Positions 41,284-50,642 are shown, counted from the first letter of the stretch. The stretch is 64,000 nt of DNA from JAXGMQ01 sp040768585 (GCA_040768585.1 JAXGMQ010000001.1:186001-250000); one strand, 5' to 3'. Numbers and translations: made by a program. The notes: generated by a model not told the origin, from the sequence alone.

Positions 41284-41942
41284 CAGTTCACCCCCGAAAG
41301 GGCCTCAACAATCTTTCGAAGCCTCAAAGTCGGTGCCATGACAATCCAGGATTGGATATTCTCTGGAAATCCAGTAATCCACGGGAAGATAAGCTTATCT
41401 TGGGTCCTTATCCCTACAACCTTAGCGCCATGAGTCCGTTCAAAACTCTGTATCGTTTCGTTGGAATCGAAGCCCACCAATGATTGATTGAGTTCGATAA
41501 GCTCAAAGTCTCCGTTGTTTAAGGGGAGCTTTGACTCCATTTTAAACGACAGGATTTCAGCATACATCTGGTAAGCACCGAGTGTAGTCGGGCAGACTGA
41601 GCGAAGGTTTAATCTCTCGTAAGTTTTTTTCTTTCTGGGGTCGTAGAGTCTTGTTACAACGCACTCTAATCCAAACAGGTTTCTGACGGTCTCTGCGACC
41701 ATAATGTTGATGTTGTCAGATTCAGTAACAACAGCAACACCGTCGCAGTTCTGGATGCCAGCATCGATGAGGGTTATCGATTCAAACTCGATTCCAATTA
41801 CCTTGGAGCCAGTGAAGGTAGAAGATAGAGCTTTGAAGGCTTCAGGATCCCTGTCAACAACCGTGACATTATGTCCATCCGCAGACATGATGGCCGCCAG
41901 CATCGAACCAACCCTGCCGCAACCTATTACAATAAGGTTCAT
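41283..41942 (-). CDS. trkA: TrkA-type RCK regulator (first copy)
   Basis: 219 aa. RCK_N with VIGCGRVGSMLAAIMS (about 5-20) and VVDRDPEAF. The C-terminal region is less typical of RCK_C (FERTHGAKVVGIRTQDKLIF). With the second copy it probably forms a mixed octameric ring below TrkH, as in other two-gene trkA systems. AGGAG lies upstream. The gene starts 21 nt after tRNA-Sec. Confidence 0.9.
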   Translation of the reverse strand: MNLIVIGCGRVGSMLAAIMSADGHNVTVVDRDPEAFKALSSTFTGSKVIGIEFESITLIDAGIQNCDGVAVVTESDNINIMVAETVRNLFGLECVVTRLYDPRKKKTYERLNLRSVCPTTLGAYQMYAEILSFKMESKLPLNNGDFELIELNQSLVGFDSNETIQSFERTHGAKVVGIRTQDKLIFPWITGFPENIQSWIVMAPTLRLRKIVEALSGVN

Positions 41943-41962
41943 TCCTTAACTCCTAAAATAAA

Positions 41963-42054
41963 TGGCGGAGGCGCATAGGAATCGAACCTACCCGGGACAT
42001 GTGCCCCACACTGATTTTGAAGACCAGGAGGCCCACCAGGACCCAACCACCTCC
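41963..42054 (-). tRNA. selC: Selenocysteine tRNA (anticodon TCA)
   Basis: 92 nt including encoded CCA. The anticodon loop CTTCAAA contains TCA, which reads UGA. A long extra arm (GTGGGGCACATGTCCC), a T-loop TTCGATT and a GGAGGTGG...CCTCCG acceptor closely follow bacterial tRNA-Sec. It lies 42 nt downstream of selB on the same strand. The innermost acceptor pair (G8 with G) appears unpaired, a small oddity. Confidence 0.95.
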
Positions 42055-42096
42055 GCATCGCACAGGGATAAGGTCTATCAGAAAAGCCTATAAAGG

Positions 42097-43953
42097 TCAA
42101 GTGGCTCTCGGACCGAGTACGCGGATATCACCTTTTCTTCGGGTGTACCCAAATGCATCAAGGAGCTCAAGGATCGGTTGAGCGTACTTTCTTGTGGTTT
42201 GCGCCAAATCCCTGAAATCCGCGAGTTTTATTTCACCCTTTTCAGCCTGGAGTTGCTTTATCAATTGGTACGCCTTTGCGAGAGCTTTCTGATGAAAGAA
42301 TAGGTCGTCGCCAGCTCCAATTATGGTTTTTTGTGCAATGAGCTTTGAGATTACAGCTTCGAGTTCTCGACCTTTACCTTCAAAAACACGGGCGCTTTTT
42401 ACTTCCTTGAGTTTCGGCGGCGAGAACATATCTCGAAGAAACATCCTCTCAACATCAAGTTCAAGTTGTGGTTTTTCTGTTGTTCTGTTCGGATTGACAA
42501 TGTTTGAACCATCAACCTGGAAGATATCCTTGGTGAACTTTCTCAACAGGTAATTGAGTAATGAATCATCGAAATCCACATCTGCAATCTTTTTGAGGTC
42601 TGCCTTCGAAAGAATTGTGTGGCTGCTGTTTTGTTTGAAGTAGTCTGTGATTATTCTTCTGAGTGTTTCACCAATTTCATTTATTGTACCAGTTGAGTAA
42701 ATCGAAGCATCAATAACAGTCACCACATCGTGGTTATTTATGAAATCCTCGAATTTTCTATCAGACCAATTGACGCACGACCTAAGAATGGGCTGAGAAA
42801 AACCTTTGACTCCATATCTTTTCAGAACTTTTACCAAATAGTCCTCGTCGGAAATATCTGAGATCTCGTGAAGCCAGCTCATTGTTTCGGATTTGTTGGG
42901 GCCTTCAAAGGTTCTCGTATCAAGCACCTCTCCTCCGCCGATTGTGTCGTTGGGAGCGATGTTTCTCAGAATGAATTTCGCTCCACGGAACAGTGGAAGC
43001 GGAGATTCGAGATGAACTCTTACAAAATCATCACCAATCCTTGTGATGTTTACTTCCTGCTCAACAGATGCATAGTGAAACTTAAGCCTGGCATATTTTT
43101 TTATCTTTCCAAGAGTCACGAGTCTTGCGTCAAATACATCGACAAACTCGTACTTACCAGGTGTTATCAGGATGTTCCCCGTATCAATGTCTTCCTTGTT
43201 CAATCCTTGAAACTTCAAAGCGTATCTGTTGCCAGCATCCGCTTTGTCAATTTGTCTCTCAAAACTCTCAATACTTTTGATCTTGAAACGTTTTCTTGAA
43301 GGGAAAACCTCAATCTCTGTCCCTTCCTCAAGCATCCCCTGCCAGAGCGTTCCGCCAACGATAAGACCAATACCCTTCACATGAAATTTCCTGTCAACAG
43401 GCATGAAAACAGGCATGTCAGTTGGACGCGGGATTGCCTTGTCTAGCATGCCATCAATCGTTGCTACAAGCTCATCAAGACCATCGCCTCTTTTTGAGCT
43501 AACCTTTACACGAGGGGCACCCTTGAAGGATGTGTTCTCAAGGAGTTTATCAACATCTGCTCTCAGCTTGTCGTCATCATGGGGTAGGTCAGATTTGTTG
43601 AGGACAATGATTCCATTCTTGATGTCCAACAGATTCAGGATATCAAGATGCTCAACGGTCTGTCTTTGCGGGCCTTCGTCGCAGGCAATAACAAGAAGCA
43701 CCAGGTCAAAACCAACAGCTCCCATGAGCATTTTTTTAACAAGTCGCTCATGTCCTGGGACATCAATCATCCCACACCGACGTTTTGAGGGGAGGTCGAG
43801 TGGCGCAAAGCCCAGCACAATTGTCATACTGCGTTCTTTCTCTTCAGGCAGTCTGTCTGGGTCTCTGTTTGTCAGGAGTTTGACCAGCTCAGATTTGCCG
43901 TGGTCAACATGTCCTGCTGTGCCTACTATGAAACTTCTTTTTTCGCTTGCCAC
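42097..43953 (-). CDS. selB: Selenocysteine-specific elongation factor SelB
   Basis: 618 aa. GTPase that carries Sec-tRNA to UGA codons marked by a SECIS hairpin. G1 is GHVDHGKS (14-21). The typical DRLPEEKERSMTIVLGFA region and DVPGHE (G3) follow, then NKSD (G4). Domains 2-3 are EF-Tu-like, and the C-terminal 200 or so residues are winged-helix repeats that bind the mRNA hairpin (EKGEIKLADFRDLAQTTRKY at the end). The GTG start lies inside the end of prfB (28-nt overlap), so translation is coupled to the termination factor. tRNA-Sec follows. Confidence 0.96.
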   Translation of the reverse strand: MASEKRSFIVGTAGHVDHGKSELVKLLTNRDPDRLPEEKERSMTIVLGFAPLDLPSKRRCGMIDVPGHERLVKKMLMGAVGFDLVLLVIACDEGPQRQTVEHLDILNLLDIKNGIIVLNKSDLPHDDDKLRADVDKLLENTSFKGAPRVKVSSKRGDGLDELVATIDGMLDKAIPRPTDMPVFMPVDRKFHVKGIGLIVGGTLWQGMLEEGTEIEVFPSRKRFKIKSIESFERQIDKADAGNRYALKFQGLNKEDIDTGNILITPGKYEFVDVFDARLVTLGKIKKYARLKFHYASVEQEVNITRIGDDFVRVHLESPLPLFRGAKFILRNIAPNDTIGGGEVLDTRTFEGPNKSETMSWLHEISDISDEDYLVKVLKRYGVKGFSQPILRSCVNWSDRKFEDFINNHDVVTVIDASIYSTGTINEIGETLRRIITDYFKQNSSHTILSKADLKKIADVDFDDSLLNYLLRKFTKDIFQVDGSNIVNPNRTTEKPQLELDVERMFLRDMFSPPKLKEVKSARVFEGKGRELEAVISKLIAQKTIIGAGDDLFFHQKALAKAYQLIKQLQAEKGEIKLADFRDLAQTTRKYAQPILELLDAFGYTRRKGDIRVLGPRAT

Positions 43954-45027
43954 TTCAGATACCCCCAGATGAGGTCGTCAAGGTCACCTTCAAGCACCTT
44001 CTGTGCATTGCCAATCTCGACAGATGTCCTGTTATCCTTGACAAGCGTGTACGGTTGAAGCACGTACGACCTTATCTGATTGCCCCACTCGATTGACACC
44101 CTGGGGCCTCTCATCTCTCGTTCTATTTCATGCTGTTTGGCATCCTCAAGCTCTTGAAGTCTGGATTGTAAAACCTTCATCGCCATAGTCTTGTTCATTA
44201 TTTGAGAACGCTCGTTCTGGCAAGCGACGGCTATACCAGTTGGGATGTGGGTTACCCTAACTGCTGTGTCATTTTTCTGGACGTTTTGACCGCCGTGCCC
44301 TGAGGCATTGAAGGTGTCAATTCTCAAGTCCTGAGGATTGATCTTCACAGCCTCAGTTGGAGGGAGTTCGGGAAGAACTTCCACATAAGAGAACGATGTG
44401 TGTCGCCTGTGATTTGCATCAAATGGGGAAATACGCACCAATCTGTGGACACCCTTCTCGCCTTTTAGGAAACCATATGCCCAGTCACCTTCGATATAGA
44501 GTGTGGCAGACTTGATACCAGCCTCATCTCCAACCGAACGGTCGGTGACGGTTACTTTGAACCCTTTTGTCTGCGCCCATCTTGTATACATCCTGATGAG
44601 CATCTCCGTCCAGTCCTGGGCGTCTACACCACCAGCACCAGCAGAGAACGACAGGAACGCATTGTTGTTATCATTTTTCTCACTGAGCAGGTTTTTCAGC
44701 TCAATAGACCTGAGCTTGTCCTCGGCTCTTTCCAACTCCTGAATGAACTCAGTGTCGGACGATTCGCCTTCTTTGGCAAACTCAATCAACACATCCGCTT
44801 CTTCGAGGAGCGTTTTGGCTTGATCGAGTTCATCCAACCTGCCTGTGATTTGCGTTAGCTTTTTATTTAGCTCTGCGGCTTTTGTTTGATCCCCCCATAT
44901 GTCGGGGCTTTCTAGTTCCTTTTGTAATTCCTGTTTCTTTGACACCAGATGGTCAAAGAAACCCCCTGGCCTGGTCATATCTGACCCAAGCCTGGTTATG
45001 TCTTCGAATCAGTTCATCGTTAATCAT
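43926..45027 (-). CDS. prfB: Peptide chain release factor 2, with programmed +1 frameshift
   Basis: 366 aa after frameshift. It ends translation at UGA and UAA. The GGQ motif lies in ASGHGGQNVQK and the N-terminal domain is complete only when frames are joined: ATG 45025-45027 opens 24 codons ending AGG GGG TTT CTT, then TGA (44953-44955). The ribosome slips +1 and continues with GAC CAT CTG in the main frame (43926-44954). AGGGGG acts as the internal Shine-Dalgarno sequence. This is the classical autoregulation: low RF2 lets the shift occur. The ATG 44978 in the second frame is not the real start. Start overlaps the upstream gene's stop (TGATG). Confidence 0.95.
44953..44967 (-). promoter_or_regulatory. 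prfB: Programmed +1 frameshift site of prfB
   Basis: Minus strand AGGGGG (44962-44967), then TTTCTT and TGAC. Same order and spacing as the RF2 site of Escherichia coli (AGGGGGTATCTTTGAC). Confidence 0.95.
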
Positions 45028-46106
45028 CAGTATGGTATCCTATCGTTATTAATTAGTATGTAGTAGCTTGTATCAACATCAATCATAATCCCCTTATCGA
45101 GGCTAGCGATACTTGCAAAAAGATAACCCCTTGAGGTGATTCTCGCATCAACAAGCTCATTTACGCGAAGTTTTTTGTCATCAACTTCTGGCAGAGTAAC
45201 TACCTCTGACTCTCCTGAGTGCTTTGAGTAGAGTCTGACAAATTTGATTTGCCCATCCTCTTTGAAGAAAACCCTTGGAACATCATACGTCATTCCAAGA
45301 AAATCGGTCTCCTCGTCAGAAAATCTCACCAAATCAGAAAGTTCACCGGTATTTATATCAAGCGCCGAGTACTTTGTTATGCTCTGCATTTGAACGTCTG
45401 ACAACCTGGATGCGACCACTATAGTTGAATCATCAATCATCGCAACAGCGGATATCCTGCCAGATTCATCATCTATGAAAAGTTGTGTCTTGAACTCACC
45501 CGAATCTGGGTCAATGAGTATAATTGATGATATCACATCAACTGGTATTCCCCACATCTCGGATTTTTGAGTGGAGACAGTTGCTACTAGCCCCTTTGAG
45601 CACCAAAAAACATATGGCAGAGGAGTTCTTTGTCCTACAGCAAGTGGACTTTGACAGGAGAGAAATGAATCATCGGAGAGCTCAAAAGTTTTGTGACCCT
45701 CTTTGGTATCGATTATCTCAAGTCTCCCATTGGTTGTGATTACTGCGATATAACGCCCTGCGGGGGACGGATTCACCCAAAGAACATCACTTGGAACTTG
45801 CGATAGATTGATGTCGTCACAATCAGATTCAAGATCAAACCCAGCTGTATGCCTGCCCTCTTTGGTTCGCGTTGAAAGTGCTCCAACTCCGAAGAGCTCA
45901 CATCCGTCAACCTTACCAAAACTCACCCTCGACTCATTGTCCTTCTCAGCAATCAGGAGACCAGCACTCTCGTTGAGTTTGAGTATTGACGTGCTTCCCA
46001 TCTCCTGCTTGATTGACTGACTCCTGAGGTCTCCCTGCAGGAAAAACGAGAACACAAGGAACGCTAGGCAAGCAACAACCGTTATTATGACCTTGAATTG
46101 TTTCAT
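45027..46106 (-). CDS. Membrane-anchored beta-propeller-like protein
   Basis: 359 aa. N-terminal signal anchor (VIITVVACLAFLVFSFFL), then alternating beta-strand repeats (AGRYIAVITTNGRLEIIDTK, VISSIILIDPDSGEFKTQLF, ITKYSALDINTGELSDLV) that suggest a WD- or YVTN-like propeller outside the membrane. No family is assigned. Overlaps secA by 4 nt and prfB by 3 nt. Confidence 0.65.
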   Translation of the reverse strand: MKQFKVIITVVACLAFLVFSFFLQGDLRSQSIKQEMGSTSILKLNESAGLLIAEKDNESRVSFGKVDGCELFGVGALSTRTKEGRHTAGFDLESDCDDINLSQVPSDVLWVNPSPAGRYIAVITTNGRLEIIDTKEGHKTFELSDDSFLSCQSPLAVGQRTPLPYVFWCSKGLVATVSTQKSEMWGIPVDVISSIILIDPDSGEFKTQLFIDDESGRISAVAMIDDSTIVVASRLSDVQMQSITKYSALDINTGELSDLVRFSDEETDFLGMTYDVPRVFFKEDGQIKFVRLYSKHSGESEVVTLPEVDDKKLRVNELVDARITSRGYLFASIASLDKGIMIDVDTSYYILINNDRIPY

Positions 46107-48682
46107 TTATTCTTTCCGCAACACTGCTTGTATTTCTTCCCTGAGCCACATGGACAGGGGTCATTTCTGCCGACCTTTGGAGCGTTTCGAACAACCGGTT
46201 GCTGTCTGTCGGAATGAGTGCCACCCCTCAAAGGCTTTGCGCTTCCTGAGCCTCTGCTTTGCATGCCTGCCGGCATAGTGCGGGTGCTTGGAGCTTCCTT
46301 GATTTTGTCTTCGTTTGTTTGTGTTTGTTGTCCCTGCTGTGGAGCGCGTTCCGCTGGGCCAAGCTTGAATCTGAAAAGGTATTTCACAGTATCTTCCCAG
46401 ATTGTTGCAAGCATCGCATTGAAGATTGCAAAACCCTCACTCTGATATTCCTGCACTGGGTTTTTCTGACCATATCCACGAAGACCTATACCTTCCCGAA
46501 GGTAGTCCATGTTGTGAAGGTGATCTTTCCACTTTTGGTCGACAACATAGAGCAACACATATCGCTCCATCTTGCGCATTATCTCTTCGCCAAACTCCTC
46601 TTCACGTTTTGCATACGCGTCGAGTATTCTTTCGTTTAGGTCATAGATGAGCGAATCTCTGTCCGTGAATTTCGCGTCGGTGACATGCCCTGCTGTAATC
46701 TCCATCAGCTCAGCTGTGAGAGCCTTCATGTCCCAGTCCTCTGGAATAAGCTCAGACGACGCATGTCTGTTGACAAGCTCCGTTGTAACCGAAGTCATCT
46801 TTTCCAGAACTGTGTCTTTTAGATTTTCTCCATGAAGAACTCTTTGACGTTCAGCATAGATAATCTCACGCTGACGGTTGAGGACATCGTCGTACTCAAG
46901 AACATACTTTCTGACGTCGAAGTTTCTTGACTCCACCTTCTTTTGTGAGTTCTCAATTGTGCGGGTTAGAAGCGCGTGCTCAAGCGGGATATCCTCGTCC
47001 ATCTTGAACATCTCAAACATTCCCTTGAGCCTCTCGCCTCCAAACACCCTGAGGAGTTCATCATCAAGCGACAGGTGGAATCTCGATGAGCCTGGGTCAC
47101 CTTGTCTTCCCGAACGACCCCGAAGCTGGTTGTCAATTCGTCGGGATTCGTGACGTTCGGTACCAATTATGTGTAGACCACCCTTTTCTTTGACTCCATC
47201 ACCCAGGATGATGTCAACACCACGACCCGCCATGTTGGTGGCGATTGTAACAGCGCTCATCTGTCCAGCCTTGGAGATGATCGCTGCTTCCTTTTCATGG
47301 TATTTTGCATTCAATACTTCATGGGGAACATGTATCCTCTGAAGAAGTCTTGAGAGTTTTTCTGACTTCTCAATGGACCTTGTGCCAACAAGAACAGGCT
47401 GACCTTTTTTGTAGCACTGCTCTATTTCCTCGATGATGTGCTTGTCCTTTGTGTCCTCTGTTTTCCAAACAACATCGGCGTGGTCAGCCCTTGCTAATGG
47501 TCTGTTTGTTGGAACAACCACCACCTCAAGTCCATAGATTTCCCTGAATTCATCCTCTTCGGTCTTGGCAGTACCCGTCATACCAGCCAGTTTCTCGTAC
47601 ATCCTAAAGTAATTCTGGAAGGTTATGGTTGCGAGTGTCTGATTTTCTTGCCTGACCTTGAGCCCCTCTTTGGCCTCAATCGCTTGGTGAAGACCATCAC
47701 TGTAGCGACGACCAAACATCAATCTACCCGTGAATTCATCAACGATGACAATCTCACCATCCTTGACGATGTAGTCGACATCATTCTTGAAGAGCTTATG
47801 TGCCTTGAGCGACTGGTTGATATGTCTGTTTATCTCAACATTGTCTGGCCCATAGAGGTTTGTAATACCCATAATCTTCTCAACGTGGGTAACACCTTCA
47901 GGGGTAAGAGTGACATTCTTATTCTTCTCATCGATGGTATAGTCTTCTTCGCGAAGCTGTTTGACCACCTGAGCTGCTGTGTAGTAGGTATCGGTTGATT
48001 TCTCAGCCGGACCAGAGATGATGAGCGGTGTTCGTGCCTCATCAATAAGGATGCTATCAACCTCGTCGACAATCGCATAGTGGAGTTCTCTTTGAACAAG
48101 CTGATAAGGCTCCCTGGCCATGTTGTCTCTGAGGTAGTCAAAACCAAACTCATTATTTGTGCCGTAGGTGATGTCGGAACCATAGGCTTGACGTCTCTCA
48201 TCATAAGTCGCATCGTGATGAATGCAGCCAATTGTCATGCCAAGGAACTTGTAAATCTGACCCATCCACTCAGCGTCACGTCTTGCAAGATAATCATTGA
48301 CAGTGACAACGTGAGCACCTTTGCCAGAAAGAGCATTGAGGAAAACAGGCATTGTCGCTGTAAGAGTTTTTCCCTCACCCGTCTTCATCTCAGCGATGCG
48401 TTTGTTGTGAAGGGCAATTCCGCCTATTAGCTGGGTATCAAACGGTCTCTGACTTATGACCCTCTTTGCCGCCTCTCTGACAAGCGCAAAGGACGGCGCG
48501 ATAAGATTGTCAAGCTTCTCTCCAGCTTCAATCCTAGATCTGAAATCTGCAGTCAGGGACTTCAATCCATCGTCATCAAATTTTTCATACTCGGGCTCAA
48601 GGTTGTTGATAGAGGCAACCAAGGGTCGAGTTTTTTTCAGGAAACGCTCAGAGGCGTCAAATAATGAGCCCAAAAAAGCCAT
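46103..48682 (-). CDS. secA: Preprotein translocase ATPase SecA
   Basis: 859 aa. Motor that pushes preproteins through SecYEG. Walker A MKTGEGKTLTA (about 98-108), Walker B VDEVDSILIDEARTP, helicase motif LRGRSGRQGDPGSS, and the C-terminal zinc-binding RNDPCPCGSGKKYKQCC that also binds SecB or ribosomes. All domains are present. GGAGA lies upstream of ATG 48682. Confidence 0.97.
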   Translation of the reverse strand: MAFLGSLFDASERFLKKTRPLVASINNLEPEYEKFDDDGLKSLTADFRSRIEAGEKLDNLIAPSFALVREAAKRVISQRPFDTQLIGGIALHNKRIAEMKTGEGKTLTATMPVFLNALSGKGAHVVTVNDYLARRDAEWMGQIYKFLGMTIGCIHHDATYDERRQAYGSDITYGTNNEFGFDYLRDNMAREPYQLVQRELHYAIVDEVDSILIDEARTPLIISGPAEKSTDTYYTAAQVVKQLREEDYTIDEKNKNVTLTPEGVTHVEKIMGITNLYGPDNVEINRHINQSLKAHKLFKNDVDYIVKDGEIVIVDEFTGRLMFGRRYSDGLHQAIEAKEGLKVRQENQTLATITFQNYFRMYEKLAGMTGTAKTEEDEFREIYGLEVVVVPTNRPLARADHADVVWKTEDTKDKHIIEEIEQCYKKGQPVLVGTRSIEKSEKLSRLLQRIHVPHEVLNAKYHEKEAAIISKAGQMSAVTIATNMAGRGVDIILGDGVKEKGGLHIIGTERHESRRIDNQLRGRSGRQGDPGSSRFHLSLDDELLRVFGGERLKGMFEMFKMDEDIPLEHALLTRTIENSQKKVESRNFDVRKYVLEYDDVLNRQREIIYAERQRVLHGENLKDTVLEKMTSVTTELVNRHASSELIPEDWDMKALTAELMEITAGHVTDAKFTDRDSLIYDLNERILDAYAKREEEFGEEIMRKMERYVLLYVVDQKWKDHLHNMDYLREGIGLRGYGQKNPVQEYQSEGFAIFNAMLATIWEDTVKYLFRFKLGPAERAPQQGQQTQTNEDKIKEAPSTRTMPAGMQSRGSGSAKPLRGGTHSDRQQPVVRNAPKVGRNDPCPCGSGKKYKQCCGKNK

Positions 48683-48725
48683 TTGTTAAATCTCCAATCC
48701 ATTTGTCTATTTGAACAAATTCCTA

Positions 48726-49223
48726 TTAATCCGTCACAGAATCTGAAACACTGCCATCAGTTTCGTTTTCTCCAGTTTCACCCACTCGGATAATGATAGC
48801 AACAAAACCTGTTTCATCTGTCTCCATATATATATTCTTGCCAGGCTTCACAAGTTCCCAGTTGTAGTAAAGGTTATCGCCTTTGAATTTTGGATTGATT
48901 GATTCAGCCACGAATTCAATAGTCATGAGTTCTGGACTATCAACCGCGATAAGCTCATTGTTCCACCCAGGAATCGCCTGTTTTGATGGCCTAATTAGAA
49001 CCTCAGTGATTCTAAAGAACGGTCGACCATCCCGGTCAAGAATCCTGTCACCAATATCAACAGATTCGGCAACCTCACGTTCGAGGTTGCCGGCTTTTGC
49101 TTCAATCTTTATTGTCTCAGATGGCGGCCTGTCAGCCTTTACTTTGATGCTATAGGCGAACAGCCCTAGGATGCCTACCACAACAACCACAAAAAAGACA
49201 TCCCAGAAATTCAATCGTTTCAT
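48726..49223 (-). CDS. DUF4330-like membrane-anchored protein
   Basis: 165 aa. N-terminal helix (WDVFFVVVVVGILGLFAYSI), then a beta-rich outward domain with VGDRIL-like and GRPFFRITEVL sequences, as in the DUF4330 family found in many bacteria; function unknown. Acidic C-terminus. ATGA overlap with hpf. Confidence 0.6.
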   Translation of the reverse strand: MKRLNFWDVFFVVVVVGILGLFAYSIKVKADRPPSETIKIEAKAGNLEREVAESVDIGDRILDRDGRPFFRITEVLIRPSKQAIPGWNNELIAVDSPELMTIEFVAESINPKFKGDNLYYNWELVKPGKNIYMETDETGFVAIIIRVGETGENETDGSVSDSVTD

Positions 49224-49741
49224 GCTCTCACAGGCTCCAACACTCCGTAATCTCCATCGTTCCTTTTGTACAGAACGTTTATTCTGTCATTTTCCGTATT
49301 ATAGAAAACAAAGAAATCATGAGACAACAGTTCCATCTGCATGATTGCCTCGTCGTACATCATCTGTTTTACTGCAACCTCTTTTACTCTGACAATCTTC
49401 GGAGCCTCAAAATCTTCTTCTTCAATATGCTCAAGTTCGGGGGTTTGCTCTTTCTTGCGCGTCTGGAACTTCTCCTTGTAGCGGCGAATCTGTCTCTCTA
49501 ATTTTTCAGCAACAATGTCAATTGACTCTTTGTACTCCGTACCTTTGTTCTCAGCTCGAATAATTTTTCCTGAAGCGTGGATCGTGACTTCGCACACGCG
49601 CTTGGTTTTCTGCTCCGAAAAGATAACTTGAGCATCCATGATGTTATGGAAGTACTTGTCAAGTTTACCGATCTTCTCGTTCGCATACTCAACAACGTCG
49701 TCTGGAACGGTCACGTTTCTACCTGTGATTTGGATTTTCAT
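49220..49741 (-). CDS. hpf: Long-form hibernation promoting factor
   Basis: 173 aa. Binds 30S subunits in stationary phase and, through its C-terminal domain, joins 70S into 100S dimers. The N-terminal domain begins MKIQITGRNVTVPDDVVEYA. A charged linker follows (about 95-115), then the long-form C-terminal domain (IVRVKEVAVKQMMYDEAIMQ, FFVFYNTENDRINVLYKRND). ATG 49741 has AGGAGGT 7 nt upstream. Confidence 0.95.
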   Translation of the reverse strand: MKIQITGRNVTVPDDVVEYANEKIGKLDKYFHNIMDAQVIFSEQKTKRVCEVTIHASGKIIRAENKGTEYKESIDIVAEKLERQIRRYKEKFQTRKKEQTPELEHIEEEDFEAPKIVRVKEVAVKQMMYDEAIMQMELLSHDFFVFYNTENDRINVLYKRNDGDYGVLEPVRA

Positions 49742-49819
49742 ATACTCCACCTCCTAGTTTGATATCAACTTCAACACAAAAACCGTGCATTCCGTTTCAC
49801 GTTAAATTCTTTTGTCCTG

Positions 49820-49848
49820 ATTATAAGCTCTTGACATATTATTGTCCA
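49820..49848 (-). promoter_or_regulatory. Sigma-70 promoter of hpf
   Basis: Minus strand TGGACA (49843-49848), 17-nt spacer, perfect TATAAT (49820-49825). It interleaves with the divergent response-regulator promoter. Confidence 0.75.
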
Positions 49849-49859
49849 CATTATAAATT
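49831..49859 (+). promoter_or_regulatory. Sigma-70 promoter of the response regulator
   Basis: TTGACA (49831-49836), 17-nt spacer, TAAATT (49854-49859). The ATG is 10 nt beyond the -10 box, with no Shine-Dalgarno sequence. The two opposing promoters overlap by 18 nt, so polymerase cannot use both at once. Confidence 0.75.
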
Positions 49860-49869
49860 ATTTAGCGCA

Positions 49870-50580
49870 ATGACAGACACAAAAATGAGCAATAAAGTGC
49901 TCATAATCGAAGACGATAAAGAGATTGCACGGCTTGTTGAGTTGAGGCTTCGCTCTGAAGGCTTCGAGGTCACTTGGGCCGACAGAGGCGTCGACGGTTT
50001 GAGTAAGTTTGATACCATGGATCCAGATGTTGTTATCCTTGATCTTATGTTGGACGACATCGACGGGTATGAGATATGCAGAAGAGTCCGCAAGAAATCC
50101 AACGTCCCTATCATCATGCTCACAGCAAAAAGCACTGAACTTGACCAGGTTCTTGGTATTGCAACGGGCGCCGACCACTACATTACAAAACCATTCTCCC
50201 TCAACGTTCTCGTGGCCAAGGTCAGAGGTTTGCTTCGCAGGAGCCAGCAGTTCTCCGCAGTTGCCAAACCAAAAGACCAAATCAATTTTGCCGATATGAT
50301 TATAGACGCCAAAGCTCATTCTGTCACAAGAAACGGCAAAAGGATTCATCTTACAGTCAAGGAATTTGAGCTTCTCTGGCTCCTCATGAGCAATCCAGGA
50401 AAGGTCTTCACCAGAGAAGAGCTCTTTACAAAGGTCTGGAAGAAAAAAACACTCGTTGACTGCAGAACAGTCGACGTTCATGTCAATAAGTTAAGAAAGA
50501 AAATCGAAGATAGACCATTCTCAGCATCGATTATCCGAACAATCCACAAGGTCGGATACTGCTTTGACCCGTCTATGTAG
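49870..50580 (+). CDS. OmpR-family response regulator
   Basis: 236 aa. Receiver domain with the acidic pair in LIIEDDKEIA, the phosphorylated Asp in DVVILDLMLDDIDGYE, and the switch Lys in YITKPFSLNVL. DNA-binding winged helix at the C-terminus (VKEFELLWLLMSNPGKVFTR, VDVHVNKLRKKIED, IRTIHKVGYCF). No histidine kinase is adjacent, so it is an orphan here. No ribosome-binding site; start ATG 49870 or 49885. Confidence 0.93.
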   Translation: MTDTKMSNKVLIIEDDKEIARLVELRLRSEGFEVTWADRGVDGLSKFDTMDPDVVILDLMLDDIDGYEICRRVRKKSNVPIIMLTAKSTELDQVLGIATGADHYITKPFSLNVLVAKVRGLLRRSQQFSAVAKPKDQINFADMIIDAKAHSVTRNGKRIHLTVKEFELLWLLMSNPGKVFTREELFTKVWKKKTLVDCRTVDVHVNKLRKKIEDRPFSASIIRTIHKVGYCFDPSM

Positions 50581-50598
50581 GTCTTCATTCAAGCAGTC

Positions 50599-50626
50599 TT
50601 GACACTGCTGACGCGTTTTATATATT
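50599..50626 (+). promoter_or_regulatory. Promoter of tRNA-Asn
   Basis: TTGACA (50599-50604), 16-nt spacer, TATATT (50621-50626), 17 nt before the tRNA. Confidence 0.65.
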
Positions 50627-50642
50627 TTTATCTCGTTGATGT

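Noticed and set aside
43926..44978. prfB starting at ATG 44978
   Set aside because: The codon lies within the zero-frame leader of the frameshift window; the classical AGGGGG-TTTCTT-TGAC signal and the upstream ATG explain the gene fully.
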